Below, piece by piece: positions 26,036 to 34,781 of a stretch of 64,000 nucleotides of DNA. How positions within the stretch are numbered: position 1 is the first letter of the stretch; each line of letters begins with the position of its first letter. The position numbers were made by a program, and so were the translations under genes. The notes beneath the pieces were generated by a model that was not told the DNA's origin, made no database searches, and saw only the letters and a list, made by a program, of their open reading frames with translations. The stretch spans positions 62,001 through 126,000 of the forward strand of contig JBFWOF010000007.1 of NCBI GenBank assembly GCA_050250665.1, given 5' to 3'. Source of the stretch: JADKFD01 sp050250665. GTDB taxonomy: Bacteria; Pseudomonadota; Gammaproteobacteria; Xanthomonadales; SZUA-5.

Positions 26036-28573
26036 ATGCTGGCCCGGTTGTCACACCCGGGGATCGCGCACATCGTCGAAGTCGATGCGGATGCCGACGA
26101 ACGTCCCTTCCTGGTGATGGAGTACGTCGACGGCATTGATCTCACCGATCATTGCGCCAGACTTTCGCGCGATCAGCGATTGGCATTGCTGGCGCAGGTC
26201 GCCGATGCCGTCGAGCACGCGCACGCCCGGGGTGTGGTGCATCGCGATCTCAAACCGTCGAATATTCTGATCGACGCCGAGGGCCATCCCAAAGTGCTCG
26301 ACTTCGGCATCGGGCAAATCATGGGGGAGGGGCACACCCTGACCGAGACCGGGATGCTGCTCGGCACGCCGGCCTACATGAGCCCGGAACAAGCCATTGG
26401 CAGCTCACGGCCGGATGCGCGCAGCGATGTCTACGCGCTCGGCGTGATGGCCTACGAGTTGATGACCGACCGCTTGCCGCTGCCGGTCGCTGGACTGACT
26501 CCGCTGGAGGCGCTGCGACAGGTAGGCGAGGTCACGCCGCCGCCGATGTCGCGACTCGATCGGACTTTGCGCGGCGATCTGGAGGTGATCGTCGAGACCG
26601 CGCTGGCAAAGATTCCTCAGCAGCGTTACGCCAGTGCCGGGTTGTTCGCCGACGATCTGCGGCGCTATCTGGCAGCCGAGCCGATCCGCGCGCGGCGACC
26701 GCCGTGGTGGCGCCGCGCGGTGTTGTTGGCGCGGCGCAAACCGGCACTGGTGGCGGCGCTCGCCATGGCGCTGGGTGGCTTGCTGATCGGCAGCGGGCTG
26801 GCTCTGGCATTTGCAATCGGCGCCGCGCGCGATCGCGACCGCGCCGAGGCTGCGCTGGCGCAGGCTCGCGGCACCCAGGAGGCACTGGCCCGGGTGTTTG
26901 CGGCCGGCAATCCGGTGATTGCGGGCAAACCGGAGGTTGCGTTCCGGGAGGTGCTGAGCGCCGCGCCATCGCAGCTGGCCGGCATGCCGCCGCAGATCCG
27001 CTTGCCGGTGCAGTACACGGTGGCGCTGGCGCAGACGCAGATTGGCGACGATCAGGCGGCGATCGCCGGCTTCGCGGCGGCAGCGGAGATTGCCGCCGAA
27101 CTTGGGCTTGGGCGGGCACGCGCACAGGCCGAGCTGCGCCGCCTCATGGTCGCGTTCGATCATGTGGATATCGCCGAGTCGGCGCGTGCGGTCGAAGCGC
27201 TGCTGGCTGACCCGCACGTGCTCGCCGATCCGCTGCTGCACGCCGGGTCGCTGATCAACGCTTCGGGGATCGCGCTGGCCCAGTTCCGCGATCAAACCGC
27301 TGCCGCGCGGCTCGCCGCCGCGCTTGCGCTGTGGCCGCGGGTGACCGCGATGACGCCGGCGATCGACGACGCCACGCTGGATGCCGAAGTCGAGATCGGC
27401 CTGCTTCAGTTGCAACTCATTGCGATGGCGACGGGTGGCGCTGGCCCGGATGCACCGCGCCGTCTGGCGGCAGAGGCCAGCGAGGCCTACGCGCGGCTGT
27501 CCCTGCGCCTGCCCGCCGATCACCCGGTTCTGGCGGCGCTGCGCGTTGTTGCGCAAAACCTGGCCGATGCCCTTGCTGGCCGCTCGGAGTGGCGGACCAG
27601 GCTGCACGCGACGATCGACGCGCAGATCCCGCGGCTTGGATACGCGCATCCCACCATCGCAGCGCAGATCACGACGGGTCTGCAACTGGCGGGCTTGCAG
27701 GGGTTGATCGATCCGCCGCTGCAGCAGCAACTGGTCGAGGTGGCGCGGGCAATGCCACCCGGCAGCCGGCGAAGGCTGCGGCTGATGTTGCAGGCGGCGG
27801 CGGAGAGTGGCTTCCCCGCGCGTGTCGGCGTCACTGCTGATGAGATCGCTGCAGCCCGAGCGACCATCTGTGAGGCCGCACGCGGGATCGACCAGGACTG
27901 TATCTGGGCCGAAGTCGGCATCGCACAACTGGAGTTCAACGAGGGGCGCGCCGCGGCCGCGCACGCGCGGCTCGACGCGCTGTACCAACGTCGCTCTGAA
28001 CTTCCGGCGCCGCTGGCGCTGCGCGTTTACATGATCGCGGCGTCACTGAACCAGTGGGACGGCCGCTACGATCAGGCGGTTGCGGCTGCTGAGGCCGCGC
28101 TCGCTGCGGCACTGGCGGACACCGACCTCACTGACGAAAGCCGCGACAGGACGTTGTTGGCGTTGAGCTGGAGTTTCCGGCCCCAACGCTGTGACCGCGT
28201 GATCGAGGTGATCGGGCCGATCGAGTCAAGACTCACGTCCAATCCCGGCGTTTCTGGCGACGTGCTGGCGCGCCTGCTGTCGACCTGCGAGGTGCGCGCC
28301 GGGCGCGATGTGGACAGCGCGCTCGCCCGCCTCGCGCCTTGGTGGCAGCGCCTGCAGGACCCGGCAGTCGACCCGATGATTCGATTGGACGTGATTTCGG
28401 CCCACCTCGAGATTTTCGACGTGCTCGGGCGCGACGCCGATTTCGCGCAATGGGCGCGTGAGCTTGCCGCGCTGGAAGCGGCCGGTCTCGATCTCGACAA
28501 GTTGGCCACGCGGATGCCCTGGATCGCGCGGGCACGAGCGATGACGCGTGGCGTGGGCGCGCCATCGCACTGA
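26036..28573 (+). CDS. Ser/Thr protein kinase lacking the N-lobe, with membrane helix and TPR-like region
   Basis: The open frame of 845 residues begins at an ATG that immediately follows a TGA (TGAATG). It contains the rest of the kinase domain (VHRDLKPSNILI, VLDFGIGQ, GTPAYMSPEQA, SDVYALGVMAYELM), a transmembrane helix (about 245-270, LAMALGGLLIGSGLALAFAIGAA) and a long helical C-terminal region resembling degenerate TPR repeats. The ATP-binding glycine loop and catalytic Lys lie in the other frame, so activity is doubtful unless the published sequence has an error. The partner would be the sigma factor at 24871. Confidence 0.6.
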   Translation: MLARLSHPGIAHIVEVDADADERPFLVMEYVDGIDLTDHCARLSRDQRLALLAQVADAVEHAHARGVVHRDLKPSNILIDAEGHPKVLDFGIGQIMGEGHTLTETGMLLGTPAYMSPEQAIGSSRPDARSDVYALGVMAYELMTDRLPLPVAGLTPLEALRQVGEVTPPPMSRLDRTLRGDLEVIVETALAKIPQQRYASAGLFADDLRRYLAAEPIRARRPPWWRRAVLLARRKPALVAALAMALGGLLIGSGLALAFAIGAARDRDRAEAALAQARGTQEALARVFAAGNPVIAGKPEVAFREVLSAAPSQLAGMPPQIRLPVQYTVALAQTQIGDDQAAIAGFAAAAEIAAELGLGRARAQAELRRLMVAFDHVDIAESARAVEALLADPHVLADPLLHAGSLINASGIALAQFRDQTAAARLAAALALWPRVTAMTPAIDDATLDAEVEIGLLQLQLIAMATGGAGPDAPRRLAAEASEAYARLSLRLPADHPVLAALRVVAQNLADALAGRSEWRTRLHATIDAQIPRLGYAHPTIAAQITTGLQLAGLQGLIDPPLQQQLVEVARAMPPGSRRRLRLMLQAAAESGFPARVGVTADEIAAARATICEAARGIDQDCIWAEVGIAQLEFNEGRAAAAHARLDALYQRRSELPAPLALRVYMIAASLNQWDGRYDQAVAAAEAALAAALADTDLTDESRDRTLLALSWSFRPQRCDRVIEVIGPIESRLTSNPGVSGDVLARLLSTCEVRAGRDVDSALARLAPWWQRLQDPAVDPMIRLDVISAHLEIFDVLGRDADFAQWARELAALEAAGLDLDKLATRMPWIARARAMTRGVGAPSH

Positions 28574-28632
28574 AGCTTCCTCGCGCGGTCGAGGCCTGCA
28601 GCATCCGCGACCATGCGGGTGCCCGGCACAGC

Positions 28633-28840
28633 AGTCGCGGCTGAAGCCGCTCCCACAGTTGTGGTGTGTCCGGGACTCTCAGGCCAGCGTACTCCGCCGC
28701 CCTGTGGGAGCGGACTCTGTCCGCGATCCGGGTGCCTGCGAGCTGCGCAGCTGTCACGTAGACCCTTCGGGTCAACGTGACCTACCTCCACGGTTTGATG
28801 CGCGAACAAGCGCACCGCCAGGGGCGACCGGGACTCCCAC
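28633..28840. repeat. Dispersed ~290-base repeat, copy 2
   Basis: This copy matches 20769-21060 in order and sequence: GTCGCGGCTGAAGCCGC, CTCAGGCCAGCGTACTCC, GCGGACTCTGTCCGCGATC, CGTCAACGTGACCTA and CGCACCGCCAGGGGCGACC, without the extra G-rich block. No gene lies in 28574-28924. Confidence 0.8.
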
Positions 28841-28893
28841 CATTCTCGCGCACTCGGACCCTTGGGCCCGTGCTTGCATCATCGATCGCTAGC

Positions 28894-28911
28894 TGTGCAT
28901 ACTGTGCATAC
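28894..28911 (+). promoter_or_regulatory. Tandem TGTGCATAC repeat before GntR gene
   Basis: Two adjacent copies of TGTGCATAC end 13 bases before the ATG of the GntR regulator. The position suits an autoregulatory operator or a promoter -10 region, but neither is proven. Confidence 0.4.
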
Positions 28912-28924
28912 CAAATAGACACAG

Positions 28925-29335
28925 ATGATCGTGGACGCAAAACTCTTTCTCTCCGCCAGCAGTGGCGCGCCCATGTACCAGCAGGTGATCGACCAGATCA
29001 CCATGAAGGTCATGGCCGGCGACTGGCCGGCGGGGACCGCACTGCCATCGATACGTGAACTGGCCAGCCAGAGTCAGGTCAGCGTGATCACGGTCAAGCG
29101 GGCCTACCAGGAACTGGAGCGATCTGGGGTCATCGTGACGCGCCAGGGCAAAGGTTCATTTGTCGCCGACTCTCCGGACATGCAGCGGGCCCTGTTGCAC
29201 GCCGAATTTGCCGAACACCTGCGCGCCCTGCTGCTGACGGCAGCGAAGCTGGGTCTGGGCATCGAAGACATCAAACAACTGCTCGACGAGTCCGCAACCG
29301 TCGATACCAACGCAACATCTGAGGAAACGCCATGA
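28925..29335 (+). CDS. GntR-family regulator, YtrA-like
   Basis: The short 136-residue protein has the GntR winged helix (about 10-80: PMYQQVIDQITMKVMAGDW, LPSIRELASQSQVSVITVKRAYQELE, GKGSFVA) and only a short helical tail, the size typical of the YtrA subfamily. YtrA-type repressors control adjacent ABC transporter genes, often induced by cell-wall-active compounds. The next gene starts inside its stop codon (ATGA), so it forms an operon with the ABC ATPase and permease and probably represses that operon. Confidence 0.85.
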   Translation: MIVDAKLFLSASSGAPMYQQVIDQITMKVMAGDWPAGTALPSIRELASQSQVSVITVKRAYQELERSGVIVTRQGKGSFVADSPDMQRALLHAEFAEHLRALLLTAAKLGLGIEDIKQLLDESATVDTNATSEETP

Positions 29336-30216
29336 GCAACGCCTTCTCGGTCTCCGGCATCAGCAAGCGCTATCCGCATTTCGCGCTGGAGGACATTGAT
29401 CTCAGCCTGCCTGAGGGCCAGATCATGGGTCTGGTGGGCGTCAATGGAGCCGGCAAGACCACCTTGCTGCGGATTCTGACCGGGCTGGCCCAGCCCGATC
29501 GTGGGCAGGTCGAAGTGCTGGGCTATGCCATGCCCGCGCAACAGGTGGCGGCCAAGCGCGAGATCGGCTTTGCCTCCGAGGACATGCGCCTGTACAAGGG
29601 CCGCAGCCTGCGCTGGCACATGGATCTGGTCGCCGCCATCTATCCCGGCTGGGATGAGAGCTACGCCGCCGAGCTGCTGCGGCGCTTTGATCTGCGTCCC
29701 GAACAGCTGATGGCGGGTCTTTCCCATGGCCAGCGTGTAAAGTCGCTATTGCTGCTGTGTCTGGCCAGACACCCGAGGCTGCTGCTGCTGGACGAGCCGA
29801 CCACGGGACTGGATCCGGTTGCACGCGCGGAAGTGCTGGATGCGCTCGCCGATGTGCTGCGCGACGAGGCCCGCAGCGTGCTGTTTTCCTCGCACAACAC
29901 CCATGACATCGAGCAGCTGGCCGACAGCATCACCTTCCTTCACCAGGGTCGAATCATTGCCTCAGAAGACAAGGAGCATTTCCTGGACAGCTGGCGGCGC
30001 ATGGTGTGTCAGACCGACGCCCACTTTGATCAGCAGGAGTTTCCGGAAGTGGCCAGCTTGCGCCGCAACGGATCGATGCTGGAGCTCAAGATCAAGGGAT
30101 TCAGCGAAGAGCTGGCGCCGCGTCTGGAAGCGCGCGGACTGGCCATCAAGAGCTCGCACGCCATGAGCCTGGAAGACATATTCGTGACCACCGTTCGCAC
30201 CGGAGTTGCCGCATGA
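29332..30216 (+). CDS. ABC transporter ATP-binding protein
   Basis: The 294-residue ATPase has Walker A GVNGAGKTT, Q-loop region, a signature variant LSHGQRVK, Walker B LLLLDEPTTGLD and switch His in FSSHNTHD. It overlaps the GntR gene upstream and the permease downstream by four bases each (ATGA), showing tight translational coupling. With the permease it would form a YtrB-like or ABC-2-type exporter. The substrate is unknown. Confidence 0.88.
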   Translation: MSNAFSVSGISKRYPHFALEDIDLSLPEGQIMGLVGVNGAGKTTLLRILTGLAQPDRGQVEVLGYAMPAQQVAAKREIGFASEDMRLYKGRSLRWHMDLVAAIYPGWDESYAAELLRRFDLRPEQLMAGLSHGQRVKSLLLLCLARHPRLLLLDEPTTGLDPVARAEVLDALADVLRDEARSVLFSSHNTHDIEQLADSITFLHQGRIIASEDKEHFLDSWRRMVCQTDAHFDQQEFPEVASLRRNGSMLELKIKGFSEELAPRLEARGLAIKSSHAMSLEDIFVTTVRTGVAA

Positions 30217-30899
30217 AGGCCCTCGAACCCAATTTTCCCATCATCCGGCTGCTGATCAGCAAGGACTGGCAGCTGTTCGAGAAACAGCTGGCGGCGTATG
30301 TCGTGGCCGGCATCGTGGCACTGTGTCTGCTGGGGATGGCCACGCCCTGGAGCTTCTACCTCGGCTCCTTGCTGCTGATCATCGTCATGGTGGCGGCGGC
30401 CTGTTTCTCGATCTCGACCTCGCTGCTGGTCGAGCGCAAGGAGCAGACCCTCGGCTTCATCATGAGCCTGCCGGTATCGCCGATGGACTTCTATCTGGCC
30501 AAGCTGGCGGGCAATCTGATCACCTTTCTGACGCCCTTCGTGATCATCGCGCTGGGCACGCTGGGCGTGATCCTGTTCACGCCCTTGCCCGATGGTCTGG
30601 TGGTGCTCGCCGTGCTGGTTTTTGGCCACATCGGTCTGGCCTACTGCATCTCGCTGGGCATGGCGATGGCGGTGGAATCGGAGGGCTGGAACACCTTCGT
30701 GATGATCGCCAGCATGGTGCTGATCAATCCCTTCCTGATGGGCATCGGCCAGATCCCCGGCTTCGATGCCCAGTTCAAGTCCGAACAGATCGTCTGGAGC
30801 GGACCGGCCATCGCCATCCTGTCAGCGCAGTTGCTGCTGAGTCTGGCCATCCTGGTGCTGACCGGCTGGGTGCACAGCCGCAAGCGCTCGTTCTATTGA
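30213..30899 (+). CDS. ABC-2-type transporter permease
   Basis: The 228-residue protein has about six transmembrane helices (for example AAYVVAGIVALCLLGMA, SLLLIIVMVAAACFSI, ITFLTPFVIIALGTLGVIL, LLLSLAILVLTGWV) with the cytoplasmic ERKEQTLGFIMSLPVS loop characteristic of ABC-2 permeases. It ends in KRSFY. It is the last gene of the GntR-ATPase-permease operon; repeat DNA follows. Confidence 0.85.
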   Translation: MKALEPNFPIIRLLISKDWQLFEKQLAAYVVAGIVALCLLGMATPWSFYLGSLLLIIVMVAAACFSISTSLLVERKEQTLGFIMSLPVSPMDFYLAKLAGNLITFLTPFVIIALGTLGVILFTPLPDGLVVLAVLVFGHIGLAYCISLGMAMAVESEGWNTFVMIASMVLINPFLMGIGQIPGFDAQFKSEQIVWSGPAIAILSAQLLLSLAILVLTGWVHSRKRSFY

Positions 30900-30941
30900 G
30901 CACGCGCGCAGCGACGCGCACCCTCGGCCTTCGTTCGCTCT

Positions 30942-31187
30942 GTAGGAGCGCCCTTGCGGCGCGACCGTCGTGTGGCCGGTCCCGACACGAGGTCGCTACA
31001 CGAGGTCGTTCACTCCCAACGACCGACCCGAGTCGTAGGAGCGCCCTCGCGGCGCGACCGTTGACTAACAGGTCGCGACGCAAGGTCGCTACACGAGGTC
31101 GTTCCCACCCAACGACCCACCCGAGTCGTAGGAGCGCCCTCGCGGCGCGACCGTGACTAACAGGTCGCGACGCAAGGTCGCTCCTAC
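30942..31187. repeat. REP-like array with 93-base period
   Basis: Three units begin with GTAGGAGCGCCC at 30942, 31035 and 31128, exactly 93 bases apart, and each carries the inverted partner (GGTCGCGACGCAAGGTCGC or close variants). The last closes with CTCCTAC. The same palindromic family occurs at 7957-8122. No gene in 30900-31253. Confidence 0.85.
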
Positions 31188-31253
31188 TCAACGATGAGAC
31201 TCGCCCGCTGGCATTGCCATGCCGGGCCGACCAGCACCCAGGATCCGCTGTCC

Positions 31254-32438
31254 ATGCCAAGCACCGAGCGCCTGCACTACCTCGACAACCTGCGCGCGCT
31301 GGCGATGCTGGCCGGCGTGCTCTTCCACGCCGCGCTGGCCTACAGCCCGCTGGCGCATCCGCTGTTTCCGACCGCCGACCGCCAGAGCTCAGTGCTGGTC
31401 GATGTGCTGGTCTGGTTTCCGCATCTGTTCCGCATGCCGCTGTTCTTCCTGGTCGCAGGCTTCTTCACGGCACTGCTGGTCCAGCGCCGCGGCCTTGGCG
31501 GCATGTTCCGCAACCGGCTGTTCCGGGTGGCGCTGCCTTTTGTGCTGTTCTGGCCGCTGATACATCAGTGCCTCGCGGTCACCACCCTGCACGCGGCCGC
31601 CACGGCAGAACATCCCTCGCCCTTGCTGGCCTTGATCCGCCAGTTCCAGCAGCAGGACGGCCTGCCGCCGCTGCCGCCTGGCACCTCGCACCTGTGGTTC
31701 CTGTACTACCTCATGTACTTCTATGTGCTGGTCTGGGCGGCGCGAGTGTTCGGGATCGAGCAATGGGCCGCGCGGATCGCACGCATGCGCCCGGCGCTGC
31801 TGTTGGCAGGGATGCCACTGGCGATAGCCTTGCCGCTGGCGACGGTCAGCGCGCCGCACCCGGCACCCGAAAGCCTGCTGCCGCAATTCTGGGCGCTCGG
31901 CTACTTCGGGTTCTTCTTCGCGCTGGGCTACGGCCTGCACGGCCAGACCGAACTCATCGATGCCTGGCGCCCGCACGCCCGGACGCTGCTTCTGGCCGGC
32001 ATCGCCTGCTATGCCGTTTGGCTGCCGCTGGTCCTGACCCAGATCGATGGCGAATTCCTGGTTGGGCCGATCCAGCTGCTTCAGGCCTGCCTGGCCGCCG
32101 CCATCAGCGTCTGGATGACCCTGGCCTGCCTGTGCTTCGGTCGCAGTCTGTTGAACCGCAGCAGCCGCCTGCTCGGCTATCTGTCCGAGACTTCCTACTG
32201 GGTGTACCTGGTGCATCTGCCGATCCTGTTCGCCGTTCAGTACCGGCTGATGGATGCGGACTTGCACTGGATTCTGAAGTTTGCAGTCGCGGTGATGGCT
32301 ACCCTGGGACTTGCACTGTTGGGATATGAAGCCCTGGTGCGGCGCTTCGCACCGCTGGCGCGCATGCTCGGAAGCAGTCGGTCTGTTGTGGCGGGTGGTG
32401 CCACATCTCAGATCGCGCCGACCATCGGCAACATCTGA
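31254..32438 (+). CDS. Membrane acyltransferase (acyltransferase 3 family)
   Basis: The 394-residue protein is polytopic (about ten helices) and begins ERLHYLDNLRALAMLAGVLFHAALAYS, the 'LD-lRa-a---V--H' start of acyltransferase family 3, with the catalytic-type His. Further family features are FRMPLFFLVAGFFTALL and SETSYWVYLVHLPILF near the end. Members O-acetylate or succinylate surface glucans, LPS or small molecules (MdoC is one). AGGA lies about ten bases before the ATG. The substrate is not deducible. Confidence 0.8.
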   Translation: MPSTERLHYLDNLRALAMLAGVLFHAALAYSPLAHPLFPTADRQSSVLVDVLVWFPHLFRMPLFFLVAGFFTALLVQRRGLGGMFRNRLFRVALPFVLFWPLIHQCLAVTTLHAAATAEHPSPLLALIRQFQQQDGLPPLPPGTSHLWFLYYLMYFYVLVWAARVFGIEQWAARIARMRPALLLAGMPLAIALPLATVSAPHPAPESLLPQFWALGYFGFFFALGYGLHGQTELIDAWRPHARTLLLAGIACYAVWLPLVLTQIDGEFLVGPIQLLQACLAAAISVWMTLACLCFGRSLLNRSSRLLGYLSETSYWVYLVHLPILFAVQYRLMDADLHWILKFAVAVMATLGLALLGYEALVRRFAPLARMLGSSRSVVAGGATSQIAPTIGNI

Positions 32439-32499
32439 ACTCGCTTGGACTGGCTAGCTGCACGAGCTCTCCATCGGCAAGCGTAACGCCTGCCCTCGT

Positions 32500-32521
32500 C
32501 ATTCCCGCGAAGGCGGGAATC
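32500..32521. repeat. ATTCCCGC hairpin repeat
   Basis: ATTCCCGCGAAGGCGGGAAT is a perfect eight-base-arm hairpin of a common bacterial extragenic palindrome type (TCATTCCCGCG...). It lies between the acyltransferase and the redoxin gene and may also act as a transcription barrier. Confidence 0.7.
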
Positions 32522-32632
32522 CAGTGCTTTCAATAGCTTGCGTGCGAGTGTAAGCTCGGTTTCGCCGTCCATTCTCGCGGGCCATCCGGGCAGCAAATCT
32601 GCAGTCCACGCAATACCGATGGGAGGTCGCTG

Positions 32633-33340
32633 ATGTTGCGCATCTGTTTCCTGTTGATGGTCCTCATCTGCGGCTCGGCCGGGGCCGCGGACAGCATCCG
32701 CCCGGTGATGTCCTGGGATGACTATTTCCAGGCCTTGAAGGAAGAAGGCCAGTCGGATGCCGAGGCCAGGGCGGAGATCGCCGAGAGCCTTGAGAGCCTG
32801 CGTGACATGGACCGGGCGGCTGGCGCCGATCGCGTGGGTGTAGTCGCGCCGCCGTTCAACTTCGATACCTGGATCAACTCGAAAGCGCTGACGCTGGAAC
32901 ACTTGCGCGGCAAGGTCGTACTGGTGCGCTGGTGGACCGATACCTGCCCCTTCTGCGCCAGCAGTGCGCCTGCACTCCGTTCGCTGCATGAGGAATATGC
33001 CGATCAGGGATTGGTCGTCATCGGCGTGTTCCACCCCAAGGCCGGCCGCGATGACCCGCTGGATGTCGCTCGCGTGCAGCGTGCCGTCGACGCCAGACAA
33101 TTCGTGTTTCCCGTTGCAATCGACTGGGACTGGCGCAAGCACACCCTCAAGGACTGGTGGCTGACTGGCCCCAAGCGTCCGGCGACCTCAGTGACCTTCC
33201 TGCTGGACAAGCAGGGCATCATCCGCTTCGTGCATCCGGGCATGGAATACCACGAAGCCAACGGGTCCCAGGATCACGAGATCTGCGCCAGCGACATGTC
33301 GCTCATCCGCGCCAGTGTGAAGCGCTTGCTGGCGGAGTAG
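32633..33340 (+). CDS. TlpA-like periplasmic thioredoxin-fold protein
   Basis: The 235-residue protein has a signal peptide, a helical stretch, and a thioredoxin-fold region with RWWTDTCPFCASSAPALRSL, where CPFC is the redox pair, and the conserved cis-Pro region RPATSVTFLLD. VIGVFHPKAG fits the TlpA/ResA redoxin group. It likely reduces or isomerises disulfides in the periplasm. GGGAGGT precedes the ATG by five bases. A truncated second copy lies at 39493. Confidence 0.8.
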   Translation: MLRICFLLMVLICGSAGAADSIRPVMSWDDYFQALKEEGQSDAEARAEIAESLESLRDMDRAAGADRVGVVAPPFNFDTWINSKALTLEHLRGKVVLVRWWTDTCPFCASSAPALRSLHEEYADQGLVVIGVFHPKAGRDDPLDVARVQRAVDARQFVFPVAIDWDWRKHTLKDWWLTGPKRPATSVTFLLDKQGIIRFVHPGMEYHEANGSQDHEICASDMSLIRASVKRLLAE

Positions 33341-33455
33341 GCCACCAAGGGCCGGGTCCGCATTCCGGATCAGCCCTCAGTCCCTCAACCCGCCAGCGCC
33401 GATAGCGGCCTCGGGGGAAGCCGCGCTCTCAGCCTGGGGACGGCGCAGCTCTCGC

Positions 33456-34277
33456 TCAGTTGGTCACCATGAACCAGGCATTGACGAAATCATTGCTGGC
33501 CAGATTGATCACGGTCGATTTGTTGCGCACGCAGAAACCCACCCGATAGGTGCCGGCCTGCGTCACCACCCGCGAACCGTTGGCCGATAACAAGGTCTTG
33601 TTTGGCTGGGCCAGAACGGTGGCATCCAGAAAGTTCATCGGGTGGAACGGTTCGAGAGTGGCGCCAGCGACGTTGTTGCTGATGCACAGGGAGACCGATG
33701 CAGTCACCGTACTGTTGGAATTGTGCCCGAACGAGCCGCTGCCGCTGCCGGTTATGCGCTGTCCGGCGCTGACGGTGACGGTCGTGAACGGGCCGGCGAA
33801 GACCCACGGTGGTGTTGCCATGCCCGGCGAGACGATGGCCGGAATGGAACCCGCGAGTGAGGCGATCTGAACCACGCCGCTCGGGCCTTGAGGGCCGGGA
33901 TTGCCGGCCAGTGCGAACTGCGCCACCGGCGTGGCGGTGATCGACTGCCGCGGCGTCAGAGGGTCGTAGGCACCCACGCTGCTACCTTCACGGACGGCGA
34001 TCGCCAGCCAGCGCGCCTCGGAACCGAAAGCGCCGAAGTTGAGCTCGACGCTGAACACACCGTTCTCGACCGGAATATCGTTCGCGGTCAACACCGAACC
34101 GACCGGGTTGCCATTGACCAGGGCGTCGAACAGGCGGAACTCAAAGTCGTACAGGCCATTGGCCGGCACGCCATTGTCTTGAAGCTTGCCCTGGTAGGTG
34201 AATTGGGTGCCCACCGGCGCGGCATGGGCAAGGTTGATCAGGCACATCGCAATCAGCAGGGCGCGAATGAGTTTCAT
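33456..34277 (-). CDS. Secreted protein with TLTYSG/FTYQG-type N-terminal domain
   Basis: From the ATG at 34277 (frame extends further upstream without support) the 273-residue protein has a signal peptide and an N-terminal domain QFTYQGKLQDNGVPANGLYDFEF that matches the start of the S74 fibre protein at 21513. A GPQGPSG hinge follows, then a beta-rich C-terminal domain ending AWFMVTN. It starts four bases after the gene at 34282, so both are in one operon. No enzymatic motif is seen; a surface or matrix protein is plausible. Confidence 0.6.
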   Translation of the reverse strand: MKLIRALLIAMCLINLAHAAPVGTQFTYQGKLQDNGVPANGLYDFEFRLFDALVNGNPVGSVLTANDIPVENGVFSVELNFGAFGSEARWLAIAVREGSSVGAYDPLTPRQSITATPVAQFALAGNPGPQGPSGVVQIASLAGSIPAIVSPGMATPPWVFAGPFTTVTVSAGQRITGSGSGSFGHNSNSTVTASVSLCISNNVAGATLEPFHPMNFLDATVLAQPNKTLLSANGSRVVTQAGTYRVGFCVRNKSTVINLASNDFVNAWFMVTN

Positions 34278-34281
34278 GGCA

Positions 34282-34623
34282 TCAGTCCTCGAAGGAATTT
34301 CGGAAAATGGAATCGGAGGGAGCGGTGGTGGCGGTAGCGGCGGGCCAGAAACCGCTTTCCACGCGGAAGCGCGAGCCCTGGGCCAGGCCAGCGTCCGGCT
34401 GGCCGACGGTGCCTTCCGCTGAGAAGCGGGCACCTTGGGAGTGCGAGCCGCCGCCATCCAGGGTTCCGCTGATCAGCCGGAACGGTGCGGCTTCGGCGAG
34501 TGTGGCCAGCAGTAACAGCAGCAAGGGAATCGAGCGCCGCAGTCCGACCCTGCGCGGGCTGGCCGCGAAGCGGCGGACCGGCGATCTGAATCGGCCGAAG
34601 TGGTGTCGCGATGGAAGTGCCAT
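34282..34623 (-). CDS. Small secreted protein ending in IFRNSFED
   Basis: The 113-residue protein has a basic leader then a hydrophobic signal (IPLLLLLLATLAEAA), then a short module GGGSHSQGARFSAEGTVGQP and AGLAQGSRFRVESGFWP, a pattern I recognise from small 'GGFW' modules in secreted proteins, and ends IFRNSFED, a variant of the NGFE ending. GGAG lies seven bases before the ATG. It is first in an operon with the gene at 33456. Confidence 0.6.
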   Translation of the reverse strand: MALPSRHHFGRFRSPVRRFAASPRRVGLRRSIPLLLLLLATLAEAAPFRLISGTLDGGGSHSQGARFSAEGTVGQPDAGLAQGSRFRVESGFWPAATATTAPSDSIFRNSFED

Positions 34624-34652
34624 GCAGGGGCTCCAGGCTGGGGTTCAATCTC

Positions 34653-34684
34653 AGATACGAGAGCAGGAAGTCATTCCCGCCAGC
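34653..34684 (-). promoter_or_regulatory. Promoter-like motif shared with the gene at 34782
   Basis: Read on the minus strand: GCTGGCGGGAAT, ten bases, TCTCGTATCT, ending 30 bases before the ATG at 34623. The same arrangement with identical spacing occurs at 36303-36334. CGTAT fits an ECF-type -10 element. Confidence 0.5.
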
Positions 34685-34781
34685 GACGCCGGCGCTGCGC
34701 AACCGGCGCTTCATGGGTTGAGAGACTGGGCCGTGGCGGGGGCGCGGCCCTTACCGCTGATCCGACCTTCGTCTTCCGGGC

